Shown here: positions 47,875 through 60,222 of the stretch, in pieces
Numbering within the stretch: the first letter of the stretch is position 1
Layout of the letters: each line of letters starts with the position of its first letter
Assembly: GCF_051401765.1 (NCBI RefSeq)
Contig: NW_027480422.1
Span: 21,222,001 to 21,286,000 of the forward strand
Reading direction: 5' to 3'
Origin: Calliopsis andreniformis
Taxonomy: Eukaryota; Arthropoda; Insecta; Hymenoptera; Andrenidae
DNA length: 64,000 nucleotides
Notes under the pieces: generated by a model
Told to the model about the DNA's origin: nothing
Databases searched by the model: none
What the model saw: the letters and a program-made list of their open reading frames with translations, nothing else
Program-made: the position numbers and the translations under genes

Positions 47875-48685
47875 CTGGTGGAGCACCGCCCTGTAGAGAA
47901 GCGTAAGTTGCCCGGAACGTAGAAAGGACCTGTACTTTCACACTGGTTGCAGTTATTCCTGTTATACGATGGAAAAACTGTTGCATTTTTATTGTATTTT
48001 ATGCTTCTGGCATTGACTTCTAAGGCCCTAGCTATTCCGTCTGGTGGAGCAACGCCCTAGAGTGGAGCCTAGGTCGCCCGAAACGTAGAAATGACCATTA
48101 CTTTCACTCTGGTTGCAATTATTCCAGCTATACGATGGACAAACTGTTGGATTTTGATTGTACTTTATACTTCTGGCGTTGACTTCTAAGGCCCTATGTA
48201 TTCGATCTGGTGTAGCAGTGCCTCAGCGTTAAGTCTAGGATGCCCGCAACGTAGAAATGGCTATTACTTTCAGACTGGTTGCAATTATTCGTTTTATACG
48301 ATGGAAAAACTGTTGTACATATGTCGTATTTTATGCTTCTGGCGTTGACTTCTTAGGCCCTAACTATTCGATCAGGTGGAGCAACGCCTTAGGGTGAAGC
48401 CTAGGTTGCCCGGAACGTAGAAATGACCATAACTTTCATACTGGTTGCAATTATTTGTTTTATACGATGGAAAAACTGTTCTATTTCTTTTGTATTTTAT
48501 GCTTCGGGCGTTGACTCCTAAGGCCCCAACAATTCGATCTGGTGGAGCAGCGCCCTAGAGTGAAGCCTAGGTTGCCGGGAATGTATAATTGACCATTACC
48601 TTCACACTGTTTGCGATTATTCATTTTATACGACGGTAAAACTGTTGTTCATATATCGTATTTTATGCTTCTGGCGTTGACTTCT
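47875..48685. repeat. 5-monomer segment duplicated at 50198 (offset 2323)
   Basis: Tags: GAGCACCGCCCTGTAG, GAAGCGTAAG, GAAAGGACCTGTAC, GTTGCAGTTATTCC, TAGCAGTGCCTCAGCG, GGGAATGTATAATTG and TACGACGGTAAAAC. It overlaps and includes the copy of 46915-47395. The offset is 14 monomers less 1 bp. Confidence 0.9.
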
Positions 48686-50197
48686 TAGGCCCTAACTATT
48701 CGATCTGGTGGAGCACCGCCCTGTAGTAAAGCCTAGGTTGCCCGGAACGTAGAAATGACCATAACTTTCACACTGGTTTCAATTATTCGTTTTATACAAT
48801 GGAAAAACTGTTCTATTTATTTTGTTTTTTATGCTTCGGGCGTTGACTTCTATGGCCCTAACTATTCGATCTGGTGGAGCAACGCCCTAGAGTGAAGCCT
48901 AGGTTGCCCGGAACGTAGAAATGACCATTACCTTCACACTGTTCGCGATTATTCATTTTATACGATGGTAAAACTGTTGTATTTATTTTGTATTTTATGC
49001 TTCTGGCATTGACTTCTAAGGCCCTAGCTATTCCATCTGGTGGAGCAACGCCCTAGAGTGGAGCCTAGGTCGCCCGAAACGTGGAAATGACCATTACTTT
49101 CACTCTGGTTGCAATTATTCCAGCTATACGATGGACAAACGGTTGGATTTTGATTGTACTTTATACTTCTGGCGTTGACTTCTAAGGCCCTATGTATTCG
49201 ATCTGGTGTAGCAATGCCTCAGAGTTAAGTCTAGGATGCCCGCAACGTAGAAATGTCTATTACTTTCACACTGGTTGCAATTATTCGTTTTATACGATGG
49301 AAAAACTGTTTTACATATATCGCATTTTATGCTTCTGGCGTTGACTTCTTAGGCCCTAACTATTCGATCAGGTGGAACAACGCCCTAGGGTGAAGCCTAG
49401 GTTGCCCGGAACGTAGAAGTGACCATTACCGTTACACTGCTTGCGATTATTCATTTTATACGATGGTAAAACTGTTGTACATATATCGTATTTTATGTTT
49501 CTGGCGTTGACTTCTTAGGCCCTAACTATTCGATCAGGTGGAGCAACGCCCTAGGGTGAAGCCTAGGTTGCCCGGAACGTAGAAATGACCATAACTTTCA
49601 TACTGGTTGCAATTATTCGTTTTATGCGATGGAAAAACTGTTGTATTAATTTTGTATTTGGTGCATCTGGCGTTGACTTCTTAGGCCCTAACTATTCGAT
49701 GTGGTTGAGCAACGCCCTAGAGTGAAGCCTAGATTGCCCGGAACGTTGAAATGACCATAACTTTCATACTGGTAGCAATTATTCGTTTTATACGATGGAA
49801 AAACTGTTGGATTTATATTGTATTTTATGCTTGAGCGTTCACTTCCTAGGCCCTAACTATTCGCTCTGGTGGAACAACGCCCTAGGGTGATGCCTAGGTT
49901 GCCCGGATCGTAGAAATGACCATTACTTGCACACTGGTTGCAATTATTCGTTGCATACGATGGAAAAACTGTTGTATTTATTTTGTATTTGGTGCTTCTG
50001 GCGTTGACTTCTTAGGTCCTAACTATTGGATCTGGTGGAGCAACGCCCACGGGTGAAGTCTAGGTTGCGCGGAACGTAGAAATGACCATAAATTTTACAC
50101 TGGCTTCAATTATTCGCTTCATACAGTGGAAAAACTGTTGTATTTATTTTGTATTTGGTGCTTCTGTCGTTGACTTCTTAGGCCCTGACTATTGGAT
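48686..50197. repeat. Satellite monomers with a 1-bp loss near 49831
   Basis: About nine monomers. Positions 49277-49550 are related to 43800-44065 (offset 5477). Near 49831 the anchor reads TGCTTGAGCGTTCAC instead of TGCTTCAGGCGTTGAC, losing one base. No other element is visible. Confidence 0.82.
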
Positions 50198-51008
50198 CTG
50201 GTGGAGCACCGCCCTGTAGTGAAGCGTAAGTTGCCCGGAACGTAGAAAGGACCTGTACTTTCACACTGGTTGCAGTTATTCCTGTCATACGATGGAAAAA
50301 CTGTTGCATTTTTATTGTATTTTATGCTTCTGGCATTGACTTCTAAGGCCATAGCTATTCCGTCTGGTGGAGCAACGCCCTAGAGTGGAGCCTAGGTCGC
50401 CCGAAACGTAGAAATGACCATTACTTTCACTCTGGTTGCAATTATTCCAGCTATACGATGGACAAACTGTTGGATTTTGATTGTACTTTATACTTCTGGC
50501 GTTGACTTCTAAGGCCCTATGTATTCGATCTGGTGTAGTAGTGCCTCAGCGTTAAGTCTAGGATGCCCGCAACGTAGAAATGGCTATTACTTTCAGACTG
50601 GTTGCAATTATTCGTTTTATACGATGGAAAAACTGTTGTACATATATCGTATTTTATGCTTCTGGCGTTGACTTCTTAGGCCCTAACTATTCGATCAGGT
50701 GGAGCAACGCCTTAGGGTGAAGCCTAGGTTGCCCGGAACGTAGAAATGACCATAACTTTCATACTGGTTGCAATTATTCGTTTTATACGATGGAAAAACT
50801 GTTCTATTTCTTTTGTATTTTATGCTTCGGGCGTTGACTCCTAAGGCCCCATCAATTCGATCTGGTGGAGCAGCGCCCTAGAGTGAAGCCTAGGTTGCCG
50901 GGAATGTATAATTGACCATTACCTTCACACTGTTTGCGATTATTCATTTTATACGACGGTAAAACTGTTGTTCATATATCGTATTTTATGCTTCTGGCGT
51001 TGACTTCT
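50198..51008. repeat. Copy of 47875-48685 (offset 2323)
   Basis: Same variant order. Private changes are CCTGTCATACG near 50281, GGCCATAGC near 50347, TAGTAGTGCC near 50536 and GGCCCCATCAATTCG near 50845. Confidence 0.9.
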
Positions 51009-52309
51009 TAGGAGCTAACTATTCGATCAGGTGGAGCCAAGCCCTAGGGTGAAGCGTAGGTTGCCCGGAACGTAGAAATGACCAAAACTATCATACTGGT
51101 TGCAATTATTCGTTTTATACGATGGAAAAACTGTTGTATTTATTTTGCATTTGGTGCTTCTGGCGTTGACTTCTTATGCCCTAACTGTTAGATGTGGAGG
51201 GCCAACGCCCTGGAGTGAAGCCCAGGTTGCCCGGAACGTAGAAATGACCATATCTTTCAGACTGGTTGCAATTATTCCTGTTATACGATGAAAAAAATGT
51301 TGTATGTTTATTGTGTTTTATGCCTCAGGCGTTGACTTCTAAGGCCCAAACTATTCGATGTGTTGGAGCAACGCCTTTGAGCGAAGCCTAGGTTGTCCGG
51401 AACGTAAAAATGACCTGTACTTTCACACTGGTTGCAATTATTCCTGTTATACGATGGAAACACTGTTGTACTTATGTTGTATTGTATGCTTCTGGCGTCG
51501 AATTCTAAGTCCCTAGCTATTCGATCTGGTGGAGCAACGCCCTAGAGTGTAGCCTAGGTTGCCCGGAACGTAGAAATGACCTTTACTTACACACTGTTTG
51601 CAAATGTACATTATATACGATGGAAAAGCTGTTGTATTTATATTGTATTTTATGCTTCTGGCGTTGACTTCTTAGGCCCTAACTATTTGATCTGGTGGAG
51701 CATCGCCCTGTGGTGAAGCCTCGGTTGCCCGGAACGTAGAAATGACCATTACCTTCACGCTGTTTGCGATTATCCATTTTATACGATGGTAAAACTGTTG
51801 TACATACATCGTATTTTATGCTTCTGGCGTTGACTTCTTAGGCCCTAACTATTCGCTCTGGTGGAACAACGCCCTAGCGTGATGCCTAGGTTGCCCGGAT
51901 CGTAGAAATGACAATCACTTTCACACTGGTTGCAATTATTCTTGTTATACGATGGAAAAACTGTTGTACTTATTTTGTATTTTATGCTTCCGGCATTGCC
52001 TTCTAAGGCCCTAGCTATTCCATCTGGAGGAGCAACGCCCTAGAGTGAAGCCTAGGTTGCCCGGAACGTAGAAATGACCATTACATCCACACTGTTTGCA
52101 ATTATTCATATTATACAGATGAAAAACTGTTGTATTTATATTGTATTTTATGCTTCTGGCATTGACTTCTAAGGCCCTAACTATTCGATATGGTTGAGCA
52201 ACGCCCTAGAGTGAAGCCTAGGTTGCCCGGAACGTAGAAATGACCATTACCTTCACACTGTTTGCGATTATTCATTTTATATGATGGTAAAACTGTTGTA
52301 TTTATTTTG
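51009..52309. repeat. Ordinary satellite monomers
   Basis: About eight monomers. One (about 51130-51290) repeats the GTTAGATGTGGAGG monomer seen at 10524 and 19486, an example of a rare variant scattered over about 40 kb. Nothing else. Confidence 0.8.
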
Positions 52310-53167
52310 TAATTTATGCCTCTGGCGTTGACTCCTAAGGCCGTAGCTATTCGATGTGGTGGAGCAACGTCCTAGAGTGAAGTCTAGGTTGCCCGGAACG
52401 TAGAAATGACCATAGCTTTCACACTGGTTGCAATTATTCCTGTTATACATGTGAAAAACTGTTGTATATATATTGTATTTTTTGCTTCTGGCGTTGACTT
52501 CTTAGGCCTTAACTATTCGATCTGGTGGAGCAACGCCCTAGAGTGGAGCCTAGGTCGCCCGAAACGAAGAAATGACCAATACTTTCACTCTGGTTGCAAT
52601 TATTCCAGCTATACGATGGACAAACTGTTGGATTTTGATTGTACTTTATACTTCTGGCGTTGACTTCTAAGGCCCTATGTATTCGATCTGGTGTAGCAAT
52701 GCCTCAGAGTTAAGTCTAGGATGCCGGCAACGTAGAAATGGCTATTACTTTCACACTGGTTGCAATTATTCGTTTTATACGATGAAAAAACTGTTGTACA
52801 TATGTCGTATTTTATGCTTCTGGCGTTGACTTCTTAGGCCCTAACTATTCTATCAGGTGGAGCAACGCCCTAGGGTGAAGCCTAGGTTGCGCGGAACGTA
52901 GAAATGACCATAGCTTTCACACTGGTTGCAATTATTCCTGTTATACATGTGAAAAACTGTTGTATGTATATTGTATTTTTTGCTTCTGGCATTGACTTCT
53001 AAGGCCCTAACTATTCGATGTGGTGGAGCAACGTCCTAGAGTGAAGTCTAGGTTGCCCGGAACGTAGAAATGACCATAGCTTTCACACTGGTTGCAATTA
53101 TTCCTGTTATACATGTGAAAAACTGTTGTATATATATTGTATTTTTTGCTTCTGGCGTTGACTTCTT
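52310..53167. repeat. Local 4-monomer duplication (offset 664)
   Basis: The monomer with TTATACATGTGAAAAACTG and TATTTTTTGCTTCTGG occurs at about 52442, 52940 and 53106, that is 498 and 166 bp apart. The stretch 52370-52500 recurs at 53034-53164. These are recent local duplications of one to four monomers. Confidence 0.86.
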
Positions 53168-53739
53168 AGGCCCTAACTATTCGATCTGGTGGAGCAACGC
53201 CCTAGAGTGTAGCCTAGGTTGCCCGGAATGTAGAAATGACCATCACTTTCACACTGGCTGCAATTATTCTTGTTATACGATGGAAAAACTGTTGTATTTA
53301 TTTTGTAATTTATGCCTCTGGCGTTGACTCCTAAGGCCGTAGCTATTCGATGTGGTGGAGCAACGCCCTAGAGTGAAGCCTAGGTTGCCCGGAACGTAGA
53401 AATGACCATGTCTTTCACACTGGTTGCAATTATTCCTGTTATACGATGGAAAAACTGTTGTACTTATATTATATCTTAAGCTTCAGGCGTTGACTTCTAA
53501 GGGCGTAGCTATTCGATGTGGCGCAGAAACGCCCTAGAGTGAAGCCTAGGTTGCCCGGAATATAGAAATGACCATCACCTTCACACGGTTTGCGATTATT
53601 CATTTTGTACGATGGTAAAACTGTTGTACATATATCGTATTTTATGCTTCTGGCGTTGACTTCTTAGGCCCTAACTATTCGATCAGGTGGAACAACGCCC
53701 TAGGGTGAGGCCTAGGTTGCCTGGACCGTAGAAATGACC
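53168..53739. repeat. Ordinary satellite monomers
   Basis: About three and a half monomers with the CTGCAATTATTCTTG, GGGCGTAGC and GGAATATAG variants also found in other blocks. Nothing else is visible. Confidence 0.8.
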
Positions 53740-54136
53740 ATAACTTTCATACTGTTTACAAATGTACATTATATACGATGGAAATGCTGTTGTATTTATA
53801 TTGTATTTTATGCTTCTGGCGTCGAATTCTCAGTCCCTAACTATTCGATCTGGTGGAGCAGCGCCCTAGAGTGAAGCCTAGGTTGCCCGGAACGTAGAAA
53901 TGACCGTTACTTTCACACTGTTTACAAATGTACATTATATACGATGGAAATGCTGTTGTATTTATATTGTATTTTATGCTTCTGGCGTTGACTTCTTAGG
54001 CCCTAACTATTCGATCTGGTGGAGCAACGCCCTAGAGTGAAGCCTAGGTTGCCCGGAACGTAGAAATGACCGTTACTTTCACACTGTTTGCAAATGTACA
54101 TTATATACGATGGAAAAGCTGCTGTATTTATATTGT
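53740..54136. repeat. Three successive near-identical monomer halves
   Basis: The variant AAATGTACATTATATACG followed by GATGGAAATGCTG (GATGGAAAAGCTG in the third) occurs three times at 166-bp spacing. The same variant appears singly at about 13096, 20731, 47620 and 51601. This is the shortest-period homogenisation in the window. Confidence 0.86.
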
Positions 54137-56755
54137 ATTTTATGCTTCTGGCGTTGACTTCTTCCCCCCTAACTATTTGATCCGGTGGAGCACGCCCTGT
54201 AGTGAAGCCTAGGTTGCCCGGAACGTAGAAATGACCATAACTTTCACACTGGTCTCAATTATTCGTTTTATACAATGGAAAAACTATTCTATTTATTTTG
54301 TATTTTATGCTTCGGGCGTTGACTTCTATGGCCCTAACTATTCGATCTGGTGGAGCAACGCCCTATAGTGAAGCCTAGGTTGCCCGGAACGTAGAAATGA
54401 CCATTACCTTCACACTGTTTGCGATTATTCATTTTATACGATGGTAAAACTGTTGTATTTATTTTTTATTTTATGCTTCTGGCATTGACTTCTAAGGCCC
54501 TAGCTATTCCATCTGGTGGAGCAACGCCCTAGTGTGGAGCCTAGGTCGCCCGAAACGTGGAAATGACCGTTACTTTCACTCTGGTTGCAATTATTCCAGC
54601 TATACGATGGACAAACTCTTGCATTTTGATTGTACTTTATGCTTCAGGCGTTGACTTCTTAGGCCCTAACTATTCGCTCTGGTGGAACAACGCCCTAGGG
54701 TGAAGCCTAGGTTGCCCGGAACGTGGAAATGACCATTACCTTCACACTGTTTGCGATTATTCATTTTATACGATGGTAAAACTGTTGTACATATATCGTA
54801 TTTTATGCTTCTGGCGTTGACTTCTTAGGCCCTAACTATTCGATGTGGTGGAGCAACGCCCTAGGGTGAAGCCTAGGTTGCCCGGAAAGTATAAATGACC
54901 ATAACTTTCATACTGGTTGCAATTATTCGTTTTATACGATGGAAAAACTGTTGTATTAATTTTGTTATTGGTGCTTCTGGCGTTGACTTCTTAGGCCCTA
55001 ACCATTCGATGTGGTTGAGCAGCGCCCTAGAGTGAAGCCTAGATTGCCCGGAACGTAGAAATGACCATAACTTTCACACTTGTTGCAATTATTCTTGTTA
55101 TACGATGGAAAAACTGTTGTATTTATTTTGTATTTTATGCTTCTGGCATTGACTTCTAAGGCCCTAGCTATTCCATCTGGTGGAGCAACGCCCTAGAGTG
55201 GAGCCTAGGTCGCCCGAAACGAAGAAATGGCCAATACTTTCACTCTGGTTGCAATTATTCCAGCTATACGATGGACAAACTGTTGGATTTTGATTGTACT
55301 TTATATTTCTGGCGTTGACTTCTAAGGCCCTATGTATTCGATCTGGTGTAGCAATGCCTCAGAGTTAAGTCTAGGATGCCCGCAACGTAGAAATCGCTAT
55401 TACTTTCACACTGGTTGCAATTATTCGTTTTATACGATGGAAAAACTGTTGTACATATGTCGTATTTTATGCTTCTGGCGTTGACTTCTTATGCCCTAAC
55501 TATTCGATCAGGTGGAGCAACGCCCTAGGGTGAAGCCTAGGTTGCGCGGAGCGTAGAAATGACCATAACTTTCACACTGGTTTCAATTATTCGTTTTATA
55601 CAATGGAAAAACTGTTCGAATTATTTTGTATTTTATGCCTCGGGAGTTGACTCCTAAGGCCCCAACTATTCGATCTGGTCGAGGAACGCCCTAGAGTGAA
55701 GCCTAGGTTGCCCGGAATATAGAAATGACCATCACCTTCACACGGTTTGCGATTATTCATTTTATACAATGGTAAAGCTGTTGTACATATATCGTATTTT
55801 ATGCTTCTGGCGTTGACTTCTTAGGCCCTAACTATTCGATGTGGTTGAGCAACGCCCTAGAGTGAATCCTAGGGTGCCCGCAGCGTAGAAATGACCATAT
55901 CTTTCACACTGTTTGCAATTATTCATATTATACAGTGGAAAAACTGTTGTATTTATATTGCATTTTATGCTTCTCGCATTGACTTCTAAGGCCCTAACTA
56001 TTCGATGTGGTGGAGCAACGCCCTAGGGTGAAGCCTAGGTTGCCTGGAAAGTATAAATGACCATAACTTTCATACTGGTTGCAATTATTCGTTTTATACG
56101 ATGGAAAAACCGTTGTATTAATTTTGTATTTGGTGCTTCTGGCGTTGACTTCTTAGGCCCAAACCATTCGATGTGGTTGAGCAGCGCCCTAGAGTGAAGC
56201 CTAGATTGCCCGGAACGTAGAAATGACCATAACCTTCATACTGGTTCCAATTATTCGTTTTATACGATGGAAAAACTGTTGTATTTATATTGTATTTTAT
56301 GCTTCAGGCGTTGACTTCTTAGGCCCTAACTATTCGCTCTGGTGGATCAACGCCCTAGGGTGATGCCTAGGTTGCCCGGATCGTAGAATTGACCATTACT
56401 TGCTCACTGGTTGCAATTATTCGTTTTATACGATGGAAAAACTGTTGTATTTATTTTGTATTTGGCGCTCCTGGCGTTGACTTCTTAGGCCCTAACTAAT
56501 GGATCTGGTGGACCAACGCCCTAGAGTGAAGCCTAGGTTGCCCGGAACGTAGAAACGACCATTACATCCACACTGTTTGCAATTATTCATATTATACAGA
56601 TGAAAAACTGTTGTATTTATATTGTATTTTATGCTTCTGGCATTGACTTCTAAGGCCCTAACTATTCGATGTGGTTGAGCAACGCCCTAGAGTGAAGCCT
56701 AGATTGCCCGGAACGTAGAAATGACCATAGCTTTCATACTGGTTGCAATTATTCG

Positions 56756-57885
56756 TTTTATACGATGGAAAAACTGTTGTATTTATTTTGTATTTGGTGC
56801 TCCTGACGTTGACTTCTTAGGCCCTAGCTATTGGATCTGGTGGAGCAGCGTCCTAGGGTGTAGCCTAGGTTGCCCGGAACGTGGAAATGACCATAACAAT
56901 CAGACTGGTTGCAATTACTCGTTTTATACGATGGAAAGACTGTTGTATTTATATTGTATTTTATAGTTATGGCGCTGTGTTCTAGGGCCGTAGCTATTCG
57001 ATGTGGTTGAGCAACGCCCTAGAGTGAAGCCTAGGATGCCCGCAGCGTAGAAATGACCATATCTTTCACACTGTTTGCAATTATTCATATTATACAGTGG
57101 AAAAACTGTTGTATTTATATTGCATTTTATGCTTCTGGCATTGACTTCTAAGGCCCTAACTATTCGATGTGGTGGAGCAACGTCCTAGAGTGAAGCCTAG
57201 GTTGCCCGGAACGTAGAAATGACCATAGCTTTCACACTGGTTGCAATTATTCCTGTTATACACGGGAAAAACTGTTGCATTTATATTGTATTTTATGCTT
57301 CTGGCGTTGACTTCTTAGGCACTGACTATTCGATCTGATGGAGCATAGCCCTAGAGTGAAGCCCAGGTTGCCCGGAATGTAGAAATGACCATCACTTTCA
57401 ACCTGGTTGCAATTATTCTTGTTATACGATGGAAAAACTGTTGTATCTATTTTGTATTTTAAGCCTCTGGCGTAGACTCCTAAGGCCGTAGCTATTCGAT
57501 GTGGTGGAGGAACGCCCTAGAGTGAAGCCTAGGTTGCCCGGAACGTAGAAATGACCATAACATTCATACTCGTTGCAATTATTCGTTTTATACGATGGAA
57601 AAACTGTTGTATTTTTATTTTATTTTATGCATCTAGCGTTGACTTCTAAGTCCCTAGCTATTCGATCTGGTGGAGCAACGGCCTAGAGTGAAGCCTAGGT
57701 TGCCCGGGACATAGGAAAGACCATCACCTTCACTCTGGTTGCAATCATTCATTTTATACAATGGAAAGACTGTTGTATTTATATTGCTTTTTATAGTTGT
57801 GGCGTTGACTTCTAAGGCCGTAGCTATTCGATGTGGTGGAGCAATGCCCTAGAGTGAAGCCTACGATTCCGGCAACATAGAAATG
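56756..57885. repeat. Nested 7-monomer segment, duplicated at 58084 (offset 1328)
   Basis: Tags: TTTGGTGCTCCTG, GGGTGTAGCC, CATAACAATCAGAC, GGCGCTGTGTTC, CATATTATACAGTGG, GGCACTGACTATTCG, GGAGCATAGCCC and CTACGATTCCGGC, all recurring 8 monomers later. The same pair is present in macro-repeat copy 2 (61902 and 63230), so the nested duplication preceded the macro-duplication. Confidence 0.92.
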
Positions 57886-58083
57886 ACCATATCTTTCACA
57901 CTGGTTGCAAGTATTTCTGTTATACAAGGGAAAAACTGTTGTGTTTATATTGTATTTTATGCTTTTGGCGTTGACTTCTTAGGCCCTAACCATTCGATCT
58001 GGTGGAGCAACGCCCTAGAGTGTAGCCTAGGTTGCCCGGAATGTAGAAATGACCATAGCTTTCACACTGGTTGCAATTACTCG

Positions 58084-59213
58084 TTTTATACGATGGAAAA
58101 ACTGTTGTATTTATTTTGTATTTGGTGCTCCTGGCGTTGACTTCTTAGGCCCTAGCTATTGGATCTGGTGGAGCAGCGCCCTAGGGTGTAGCCTAGGTTG
58201 CCCGGAACGTGGAAATGACCATAACAATCAGACTGGTTGCAATTACTCGTTTTATACGATGGAAAGACTGTTGTATTTATATTGTATTTTATAGTTATGG
58301 CGCTGTGTTCTAGGGCCGTAGCTATTCGATGTGGTTGAGCAACGCCCTAGAGTGAAGCCTAGGATGCCCGCAGCGTAGAAATGACCATATCTTTCACACT
58401 GTTTGCAATTATTCATATTATACAGTGGAAAAACTGTTGTATTTATATTGCATTTTATGCTTCTGGCATTGACTTCTAAGGCCCTAACTATTCGATGTGG
58501 TGGAGCAACGTCCTAGAGTGAAGCCTCGGTTGCCCGGAACGTAGAAATGACCATAGCTTTCACACTGGTTGCAATTATTCGTTTTATACGATGGATAGAA
58601 TGTTTTATTTATACTGTATTTTATGCTTCTGGCGTTGACTTCTTAGGCACTGACTATTCGATCTGATGGAGCATAGCCCTAGAGTGAAGCCCAGGTTGCC
58701 CGGAATGTAGAAATGACCATCACTTTCAACCTGGTTGCAATTATTCTTGTTATACGATGGAAAAACTGTTGTATCTATTTTGTATTTTAAGCCTCTGGCG
58801 TTGACTCCTAAGGCCGTAGCTATTCGATGTGGTGGAGGAACGCCCTAGAGTGAAGCCTAGGTTGCCCGGAACGTAGAAATGACCATAACATTCATACTCG
58901 TTGCAATTATTCGTTTTATACGATGGAAAAACGGTTGTATTTTTATTTTATTTTATGCATCTAGCGTTGACTTCTAAGTCCCTAGCTATTCGATCTGGTG
59001 GAGCAACGGCCTAGAGTGAAGCCTAGGTTGCCCGGGACATAGGAATGACCATCACCTTCACTCTGGTTGCAATCATTCATTTTATACAATGGAAAGACTG
59101 TTGTATTTATATTGTTTTTTATAGTTGTGGCGTTGACTTCTAAGGCCGTAGCTATTCGATGTGGTGGAGCAATGCCCTAGAGTGAAGCCTACGATTCCGG
59201 CAACGTAGAAATG
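58084..59213. repeat. Copy of 56756-57885 (offset 1328)
   Basis: Near-identical apart from a few changes, notably GATGGATAGAATGTTTTATTTA near 58590 instead of the CACGGGAAAAACTGTTGC type, so at least one monomer half was replaced. It diverges after about 59213. Confidence 0.9.
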
Positions 59214-59890
59214 ACCATAACATTCATACTGGTTGCAATTATCCGTTTTATACGATGGAAAAACGGTTGTATTTTTATTTTATTTTATGCATCTAGCGTT
59301 GACTTCTAAGGCCCTAGCTATTCCATCTGGTGGAGCAACGCCCTAGTGTGGAGCCTAGGTCGCCCGAAACGTGGAAATGACCGTTACTTTCACTCTGGTT
59401 GCAATTATTCCAGCTATACGATGGACAAACTCTTGCATTTTGATTGTACTTTATGCTTCAGGCGTTGACTTCTTAGGCCCTAACTATTCGCTCTGGTGGA
59501 ACAACGCCCTATGGTGAAGCCTAGGTTGCCCGGAACGTGGAAATGACCATTACCTTCACACTGTTTGCGATTATTCATTTTATACGATGGTAAAACTGTT
59601 GTACATATATCGTATTTTATGCTTCTGGCGTTGACTTCTTAGGCCCTAACTATTCGATGTGGTGGAGCAACGCCCTAGGGTGAAGCCTAGGTTGCCCGGA
59701 AAGTATAAATGACCATAACTTTCATACTGGTTGCAATTATTCGTTTTATACGATGGAAAAACTGTTGTATTAATTTTGTTATTGGTGCTTCTGGCGTTGA
59801 CTTCTTAGGCCCTAACCATTCGATGTGGTTGAGCAGCGCCCTAGAGTGAAGCCTAGATTGCCCGGAACGTAGAAATGACCATAACTTTCA

Positions 59891-60222
59891 TACTGGTTGC
59901 AATTATTCGTTTTATACGATGGAAAAACTGTTGTATTTATATTGTATTTTATGCATCAGGCGTTGACTTCTTAGGCCCTAACTATTCGCTCTAGTGGAAC
60001 AACGCCCTAGGGTGATGCCTAGGTTGCCCGGATCGTAGAATTGACCATTACTTGCTCACTGGTTGCAATTATTAGTTTTATACGATGGAAATACTGTTGT
60101 ACATATATCGTATTTTATGCTTCTGGCGTTGAATTCTTAGGCCCTAACTATTAGATCTGTTGGAACAACGCCCTAGAGTGAAGCCTAGCTTGCCCGGAAT
60201 GTAGAAATGACCATCACTTTCA
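59891..60222. repeat. 332-bp dimer present in copy 2 only
   Basis: These two monomers are absent from copy 1. In copy 1, ATAACTTTCA (55067-55076) is joined directly to CACTTGTTG; in copy 2 the same two halves are separated by 332 bp, each half lying next to a CTTTCA. The event was in register and of whole-monomer size. Confidence 0.9.

Larger units (their letters stand above)
54487..59300. repeat. Macro-repeat copy 1, 4814 bp (29 monomers)
   Basis: First copy of a tandem macro-repeat. Positions 54487-55076 match 59301-59890 (offset 4814), and 55071-58854 match 60217-64000 (offset 5146). Offset changes by exactly 332 bp at CTTTCA (55071-55076), so this copy lacks one dimer present in copy 2. 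The unit ends where copy 2 begins, which makes them directly adjacent. Differences seen by eye are few, for example CTAGGGTG at about 54701 against CTATGGTG, and TTTTATACG at about 56426 against TTTTGTACG. Confidence 0.93.
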
